Shown: in pieces, positions 58,575 through 64,000 of the stretch
How positions within the stretch are numbered: the first letter of the stretch is position 1
Layout of the letters: the number at the start of each line of letters is the position of its first letter
From: Agapanthus africanus
Lineage: Eukaryota; Streptophyta; Magnoliopsida; Asparagales; Amaryllidaceae
Direction of reading: 5' to 3'
NCBI GenBank assembly: GCA_030015575.1
Contig: CM057339.1
Coordinates: 700,860,761 to 700,924,760, forward strand
DNA: 64,000 nucleotides
The notes under the pieces: model-generated
The model's input: only the letters and a program-made list of their open reading frames with translations
The model's database searches: none
What the model was told of the DNA's origin: nothing
Translations under genes and position numbers: made by a program

Positions 58575-59690
58575 TTAGGCCTCGGGGCCAGGAGTGACCT
58601 CGGGGCCCTCGACATCCACCACGAGGCGAGCTGGGTCATCGGCGACTTCTTCGTCGGGAATCTCCTTCCCCTGCTCATCGGCGTCCGCGAGGGGGTATTC
58701 GGCCCGGAGCTCTTTGTCGGCGAACCCCGGCATCCGGGCCTTAACGGCGTCGAGGTCCTTGTGCCAGATGAGGTTCATGGCGACGGCCAGGTCATCATAG
58801 TAGTCCTTAGACTTCATATAGCCCTCCACCGCCTTCGCCGCCGAGAGGTCGGCCAACTTCGCCGCTCTCAGGTCGGCCGACTTCGCCGACTCAGCCGCCG
58901 CCCCAAGCTCCTTCCGAAGGGTTTTCACCGTCTTCTTCAGGTTGCCGGCAAGCACCTGAGCGTCCTCTAGCTTGGCCTCGACAGCCGCGGTGGCCTCGCG
59001 GTACCGGGTGACCTCCCTCTTCCTGGCCTCCACCTCGCCCTCCAGGGCGGCGGCCCTTGCCATCACCGCCTCCAGCTCCCGCTTGGAGCTCTCTTCCAGC
59101 GAGGCGAGCTGGCCCGCAGCCTTCATCACCGGGGCTATCACCTCGGCCTCCATGTATAAGGCGAGGGCAACATGCTGGAGGACCTGAAAGGCCGGAGAGA
59201 GATCAAGAAGACGAGGGGGGCACCGAATATCGAAAAATATATATATCAACCAAACGCTTACCTGCACGGACTCCTGGGCGATGGACGCCGGCTGAGCCCT
59301 GAAGGTCCCCCCGGGGACTCTACCCCCGGCCGATGCCTCTATCTCATGCAGCAGGCTATCCGCGACGGATAGCCCCGAAGGCACTGTGAACTGGAGGCCC
59401 CCTTCCTCCACCATGATCGACAAGAATGGGCCCCGGGAAGATCTCCTCTTGAGCGGCTCCGAGGGAGAGCCGATCTCCTCCTCCGAGGCCGTGTCCTCCA
59501 GAATCCGAGCCCGCTTCCGGCCCGACACTCTGCTAGGCCCCGGGGCGAGATCCGCCTCCGAACGCTCGCGGGACGCGACCACCGGAGGAGAAGGAGCCGG
59601 GGCAGGCTTTGAGCGGGAAGAGCTGGCACCGCCAACCTTCACGACCTTCCTCGACTGGCGCATGGAAGCTCGGAGCGAGTCCATGTCCAT
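58575..59690 (-). pseudogene. Antisense frame of Tat2, coiled-coil protein part
   Basis: A 371-codon open stretch runs against the element's own direction. The first part is basic and serine/proline-rich. Around codons 190-300 it is rich in A, E, K and L with heptad-like spacing (EGEVEARKREVTRYREA, LAGNLKKTVKTLRKEL), suggesting a coiled coil. The end is acidic. A canonical intron-like segment (59184-59261, GTAAGC...TTTCAG, 78 bp) lies inside and keeps the frame. It is probably the downstream exon region of the same antisense gene as 59796-60509. Antisense genes of this sort are known from some Tat elements such as maize Grande. Function unknown. Given as a fossil; activity not claimed. Confidence 0.6.
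59184..59261 (-). other. Intron-like segment in the antisense frame
   Basis: On the minus strand GTAAGCG begins and CCTTTCAG ends a 78-bp, T-rich stretch with a pyrimidine tract before the AG. The translated interior (WLIYIFF) is unlike its surroundings. Confidence 0.6.
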
Positions 59691-59795
59691 GGGTCATGCA
59701 CAAAACCGAATGTAAAGAAGTCAGCGACACAGGCAATATACAAGCCAAAAAACAAACCTAAACTTACCGACGAACTCAACGGGGCTGAGCCCGGC

Positions 59796-60509
59796 CTAAC
59801 TCAGGACCCTCTCAGACAACAGTAAGTCGAAATGGGGGATGGGGGGCTCCCATGACGCCACTCTCACCGCGACGGGGTCATTGGACTGGTTCCCCGGCAA
59901 GCATTTTTCCCTCGACCACTCGGTAGGCACGGGCCAGTCCTCGCCCTCGGGAGGGGAAACGAAGAAGAACTTCTTCTTCCAGTCGTGGATAGAAGAAGGC
60001 AGGGCCACAACCCCTATCCCGGCGGCGCCCCCCTGTCGCTTCCTAAAAGAGAGGTATACCCACCTCGGGTCGCCCGCTCGACCCCCAGGATGATTTTTGA
60101 ATACGAGGGATGAATCAAGAAGGGGGAGGCTGAAAGGAACCGCCTGTAACTTCAGGCGGATCAGGAACCCGAAGAGAACCCTCCATGAGTTCGGCACTAA
60201 CTGGCCAGGGGCTAACCCAAAGAAGTTCAGCGCTTCGACGACCTCGGGAGAGAAGGGCAGGCGCATTCCACCCCAAAAAGCTTCCAAATACAGGGCGATC
60301 TCCCTACCTCGTACTTGGTCTGCCCTCTCTCCCTCCTTAGCCAGCCGAAACATGTAACGTGAAGGGATGTGGAAGCGAGCCCAAGCATTGGCGAGCTCGT
60401 CCTCGTTCCTCACCCAACACGAAGCGTCAGGGGCAGCATCTGCCGCCTCCTCCCGCACGATCCCGGGAAGAGGATCCGACCCCTGCTCCCCGGGAGGACT
60501 CAAGCTCAA
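59796..60509 (-). pseudogene. Antisense frame of Tat2, 'putative gypsy-type transposon' domain
   Basis: About 237 codons on the minus strand carry a pattern I recall from the plant family 'putative gypsy type transposon' (Pfam PF04195): FHIPSRYMFRLAKEGERAD, then LYLEAFWGGMRLPFSPEV, LNFFGLAPGQLVPNSWRVL, and later DWKKKFFFVSPPEGEDWP. Such proteins are encoded next to or inside Ty3/gypsy elements; their role is not established. The frame lies directly upstream (in antisense) of the coiled-coil part at 58575-59690, about 105 bp away, with GTAAGT near the gap. One spliced antisense gene is the likely origin. Fossil; wholeness is uncertain. Confidence 0.65.
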
Positions 60510-61066
60510 CTAAAGGGTCCCTAGAACCTAATCCCACCATATCTACAGATTCCGTGAAAGAAGACATCTAACCTGAAGAAGATGGATCCTCGGGAAACGA
60601 AAACAGAAAAAAGGAGAAGAACGCCGAGCAGCCAAGGCTTAGAAGAAAGGAAGTACGAAAGAGTAGGGGCCCTGGAGTGGACCCCACCTCTACTTATCGC
60701 CGCAAATGACCTCATCCAACAGCGCCCTTCATCTCCCGCCAAAACGTTTCCTCGCGTTCAACGGCTCCGATTGCTCCACTTGTCGTTCCCATACTGGACT
60801 GCACCCCATCAGACGCCGCAGGTCTGCACGCGTCGCGTCGGCCAACCGACGCTCGACACGTGGACCGTCGCTTCAGTGGCAGAATGTACGAACCGGCGCA
60901 TCTTTCTTAAATGCAGAGATCTCGCTCTGATTCGTAGGCAGAAAAGACAACTGACAGCCCGGAGACGCGTCCCGATGAAACCTTAAGAGGGAGCTCACCC
61001 CGAGCGGCCCGGCAGTCCACTCCTGACCCCACCCGCTAGCTGGTCGGGACAAGAGTGGGGGGCTAA
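60510..61066. other. Region between the antisense frame and the Tat2 3' LTR
   Basis: It would hold the promoter and first codons of the antisense gene; an AAGAGTGGGGGGCTAA polypurine tract lies at 61051-61066 in the sense direction. No TATA box on the minus strand is convincing. Confidence 0.5.
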
Positions 61067-61804
61067 TGATGATGCTCAGTATTGGCGATCTCCAAGATCA
61101 GGACACGTGGCAGATGACGTGTCCCAGAGCTCAGAAGAAAGGACCGCAGGGGCCGATCAGGCCACCCCTGTACCCGACCTGCAAGCACAAGCTGGCTCAC
61201 CTCAGAGCCCCCTGGAAATTGGCCTCCTCGACCTCTCAGCTCGCCCCGAGCTGCCACAGGACCAAGATTCCTCGACCCTCTTGCTCGTCCCCGAGCTCCC
61301 CAGCCGAGGCCATCTTCCTCGGTCCTCCGACCGAACGACTCCACCACTCACAGGCGCAACCGCCGCTCAGCAAATCTCGCCATGCGCAGATTCTCCGCTA
61401 GCAACATCCCACGTTCTACGCCATCACGATCCCCATTAATGGGCGATCCGCTCTTTACGCAGGCGTGACATCGGGAGCGTAACTGCCGGCGAGATTCTCG
61501 TTCCTGCTGCTGCGTGCTACCGCCACTATATAAACCCCCATCACAGAGGGGTCAAGTAAGCCATTTTTTACTCTACTTAGCCATTACGCTGCTCGGATCT
61601 AGCACTAACTTGATCGTCGGAGGGTCCTCGGTAGTACCAAACCATCCCGGGACTTTTTTGCAGGTACTCGGCGCTAAACTCCTCAAATCACCAATCTCCT
61701 CAAAATCCATTGAGACCCACACACAACGGGGGATCCCCTCCAGAATCCACCGGGAGATCGACGAAAGACAACATCTAAAGGAGACCCGAAAAGGACGTCC
61801 ATCA
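61067..61804 (+). repeat. 3' LTR of Tat2
   Basis: 738 bp, TGATGATGCTCAG...GACGTCCATCA, followed by the ATGTG duplication. It includes the G-box pair (61102-61123) and TATATAAA (61527-61534). Confidence 0.92.
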
Positions 61805-62692
61805 ATGTGGCTTTCAGTAGGCCAAGTGCTCAGGTTGTGCTTTATACTTCATTCTATATACGGTTCAGTAACACTCTTAATGCTCTACAAACCTTGCGCT
61901 TTGGACTGAATGTTCTTAAATGAGCTGAAGCAGCGGAATTGCTGGACGTTTTGTACTTTCGATTCTTTGACCGGGCTTAAAGTTTGTTCAGGCTCGGCGC
62001 ATATAAGCCATCAACGATACTTGAGCTTAATAAACGGTCAACTGAGAAGGCTTGAATAGACAAATGGCCAAGTAACATCTCCCTTTCGCCTCGATCAAGA
62101 CTGTTCGGTTATTAAAGTGAAGCTTCCTAGGATCTCAGTTAAATAAGGTTGGTTACTGAGCCGAGTTTCCAGCTTCATATTCTTCGGCTCATTTAGATTG
62201 TAAAGCGATCTTTTTTAAGCTACTGAGCTGAGTTTCAAGTTTCATAACCCATTGCGTCAACTCATTTAGGTTAACATGACAAGGAGCTTATACCTTAGTC
62301 TTTAGCATCCTGCAGATATGGGATTTAGATAGCCAACCTTTCTGATATAGAAATGCCTGCAGCGGGGGGATGTCAAACGGTCGGGCCAAATACAGGTTTG
62401 CATCGATCTGACCTGATCCACCGTCACCGTTATTAATCGGGCCGGGTCGACCTGACCCGACCTAATTGATCCATCATTTGTTTACAATGATAAACTTCAA
62501 AATTATTCAAAAAGAAAAAAAAATGGACTCAGAATGCAGAATTATGAGAAGAAAAGGAATAGAAAACCCATGTACTCTATACATAGAAGAGCTCCAAAAT
62601 ATCCAAAAAAAAATAAATGGCATCATAGACCCAAAAAAAATATTAGAGAAATCTGCAGTAGGAGAATTGCATTTGGAACAGGTGGGAAAAAG
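61805..62692. other. Spacer right of Tat2
   Basis: No gene can be supported. It holds an imperfect tandem copy of about 50 bp (62153-62200 and 62221-62271, both with ACTGAGCYGAGTTTC and CTCATTTAG). A GGATGTCAAACGGTCGGGCC block near 62366-62385 is followed by GGGTC/GACCC motifs, like an hAT-type end without a partner. Confidence 0.4.
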
Positions 62693-62939
62693 GGTAAATT
62701 GTCAAAAAGCTTCCGGTCAGCTAGGGAGTTGTCTAAAAACCCTCAATATTTTCAAAATTGTTGGTGAGGGCCTGCTATTCAAAATCTTTGTGAAAAACCA
62801 CCGAGTTGTGTTTCATTTATGCCTTTATTCCCTCCGATTGCTTAGATATTACAGGCAACTGGTATAAATAGGGTTTTAATTGGGCCCAGGGGTTATTACA
62901 CAAGTTTGAAGTGGGCCGGGGGCTTTTTGAAAATTTACC
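62693..62939. mobile_element. 247-bp MITE-like element
   Basis: Terminal inverted repeats of 18 bp agree at 17 positions (GGTAAATTGTCAAAAAGC and the inverse of GCTTTTTGAAAATTTACC). The interior is short and noncoding. Flanks are A-rich without a clear duplication. The type is not determined. Confidence 0.6.
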
Positions 62940-63068
62940 GCAAAAATTTGGTAGTTGGTGCTGAGAAAAGAAAAATCAGAGCTCCAACCGCTTGAGGGCC
63001 TGCAGATTTAGGAATTTGGATGACCCCATGAAAATGCACCGCTCAGTAAAGAATGCCGCAAAGATTCT

Positions 63069-63410
63069 TGATGGAGCTCCTTTTCGGGCCTCCGTCAGAT
63101 GTTGTCTTCCGTTGATCTTGCGGTGAACTTAGCTGATTATCCTTCGTTGCGTGTGGGTCTCAATGGGTTTTTGGAGGAAGAGGTGAGGTGAGGAAATTGT
63201 TGCCGAGTACCTGCAAAGAAGTCCCGGGGTGGTTTGGTACCACCAAGGACCCTCCGACGCTCAAGTTAGTGATGAGATCCGAGCAGAGTAACGGCCTAAA
63301 AGTGTAAAAAAAAGGGCCTCCCTGACCCCTCTGTGATGGGGTTTTTCATAGTGGTGGAGCACGCAGCAGCGGGCGCGGGAATCTCGCCGACCGTTACGCT
63401 CCCGACCGAA
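63069..63410 (-). mobile_element. Tat-type LTR fragment
   Basis: It matches the downstream part of the Tat LTRs in reverse: GATGTTGTCTTCCGTTGA, CCTGCAAAGAAGTCCCGGGG, GGACCCTCCGACGCTCAAGT, GCAGCGGGCGCGGGAATCTC and CCGTTACGCTCCCGAC. It starts TGATGGAGCTCC, close to an LTR end, and stops where the copia LTR begins. The U3 part with the G-box is missing. Confidence 0.75.
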
Positions 63411-64000
63411 AGGTTCCTAGGCACTCTCAAGAGGTCTCACAAGGCATCAACCATGCCAATTTCAAAAAATTGCGGTGCCGAGAAACCCTAACAAGATCGT
63501 TGGCTAGATTTTTAGGCGAAACAAGAAACTAGCTAACAACTTAGCTAAAGAGAAAACGGAAATACAACCTTTGTAGATCTGGTTGTCCACCTCCATGGCT
63601 CCGCGATGAATTCTCCTCGCTGTACAAATCGGATCTTGGGCTCTAACGTCGGCTTCATCGGAGAAAAAGCGGGCTAGGTCATCGACGACGATGCCGAAGA
63701 TGATCTACGTCGAGGCATCGCTAGATCAAGCTCCAACTTCACCAAGTCAAGAAAACTTGTGAAGGAAACACACTCTACTACTTGGCAAGAGGTAGAGGAT
63801 GAAGAAATAGGAAGTGGGTTCACTTTAGAATTGGATTTCTCACTCATTTTCATCAATCACCATTGATGAAGTCTTGGTTTTTCTTCTTGAAGAAGAGGAA
63901 GAAGATGATGAAGAATATGATAAGTGTTAATTTCTTTTGATAAATAAATCAATACTTATCATATATTAACCCTTGGTTAATTGTAGAGAATGGACCATGG
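63411..64000 (-). mobile_element. Angela-like copia LTR (F), runs out of the window
   Basis: It resembles the ends of LTRs A and B read in reverse: GAAACCCTAACAAG, ATACAACCTTTGTAGATC, a stretch of Ser/Asp-rich sequence, and GAGAATGGACCATGG at the window edge. The left boundary lacks clean LTR ends, so it may be truncated. Only about 590 bp are visible. Confidence 0.65.

Larger units (their letters stand above)
30985..61804 (+). mobile_element. Tat2: Ty3/gypsy Tat-type element without pol, holding G, C and E
   Basis: Both LTRs are 738 bp (30985-31722 and 61067-61804), with an ATGTG target duplication at 30980-30984 and 61805-61809. The primer region, a gag-start remnant, an 84-bp repeat array, two antisense reading frames and a polypurine tract (61051-61062) are present. 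No protease, reverse transcriptase or integrase is visible, so the element is non-autonomous and would need a partner. Tat1, with a similar LTR start and gag start, is of the right kind. LTR divergence looks like 4-5% by eye, older than the elements nested in it. Without nested insertions it would be about 6.7 kb. Confidence 0.88.

Noticed and set aside
62466-62867. 133-codon plus-strand reading frame, lysine-rich
   Set aside because: Low-complexity A-rich sequence that runs into the MITE-like element at 62693; no recognisable domain.

Overview
This window looks like repeat-dense nuclear DNA from a flowering plant. The evidence is a stack of plant-type LTR retrotransposons: Ty3/gypsy Tat-lineage elements with a dual RNase H, Ty1/copia elements with LTRs of about 2.1 kb that resemble the Angela group, and a Ty3/gypsy element with giant LTRs. 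Two or three small inverted-repeat DNA elements are also present. I found no intact host protein gene, tRNA, rRNA or CRISPR array. The species cannot be named from the sequence. All family names and percentages here are my own reading, without database searches or alignments.

Layout. Bases 1-1239 are the end of an LTR (H) that starts before the window. It sits in a minus-strand Tat element (Tat1), whose parts lie at 1240-5343 (end of gag, protease, reverse transcriptase, two RNase H domains) and 27604-28950 (start of gag, primer site, 5' LTR). Tat1 is split by a copia element (A, plus, 5344-25484) joined head-on to a related minus-strand LTR (B, 25485-27603). A's 3' LTR is split in turn by a second copia element (X, minus, 13743-23551) with a perfect CCTAG target duplication. 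Bases 28951-30979 are AT-rich spacer carrying a 355-bp foldback element and an hAT-like remnant.

Bases 30985-61804 are one further Tat element (Tat2, plus) with two 738-bp LTRs and an ATGTG target duplication. It carries a gag-start remnant, an interrupted array of about 84-bp tandem repeats, and two antisense reading frames, but no pol. Inside its array lies a solo LTR (G, TSD CAAAG) that itself holds copia element C (32289-42269, TSD GTGCY). The array also holds element E (45315-57434, TSD AGGCA), with 4.58-kb LTRs around a 3-kb, mostly noncoding interior. Bases 61805-64000 hold spacer, a MITE, a Tat LTR fragment and a copia LTR that leaves the window.

The most interesting signals are RNA-like structures rather than genes. 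The long leaders of A, X and C share several hairpins whose stems differ between copies while pairing is kept. These include three hairpins with a common loop, a duplicated long-range stem module, and a GC hairpin near the primer site. The 84-bp repeats of Tat2 each fold as two stem-loops, again with compensatory changes. Tat2 also carries a spliced-looking antisense gene. Coding remains of all elements are treated as fossils; every pol-bearing copy is broken.
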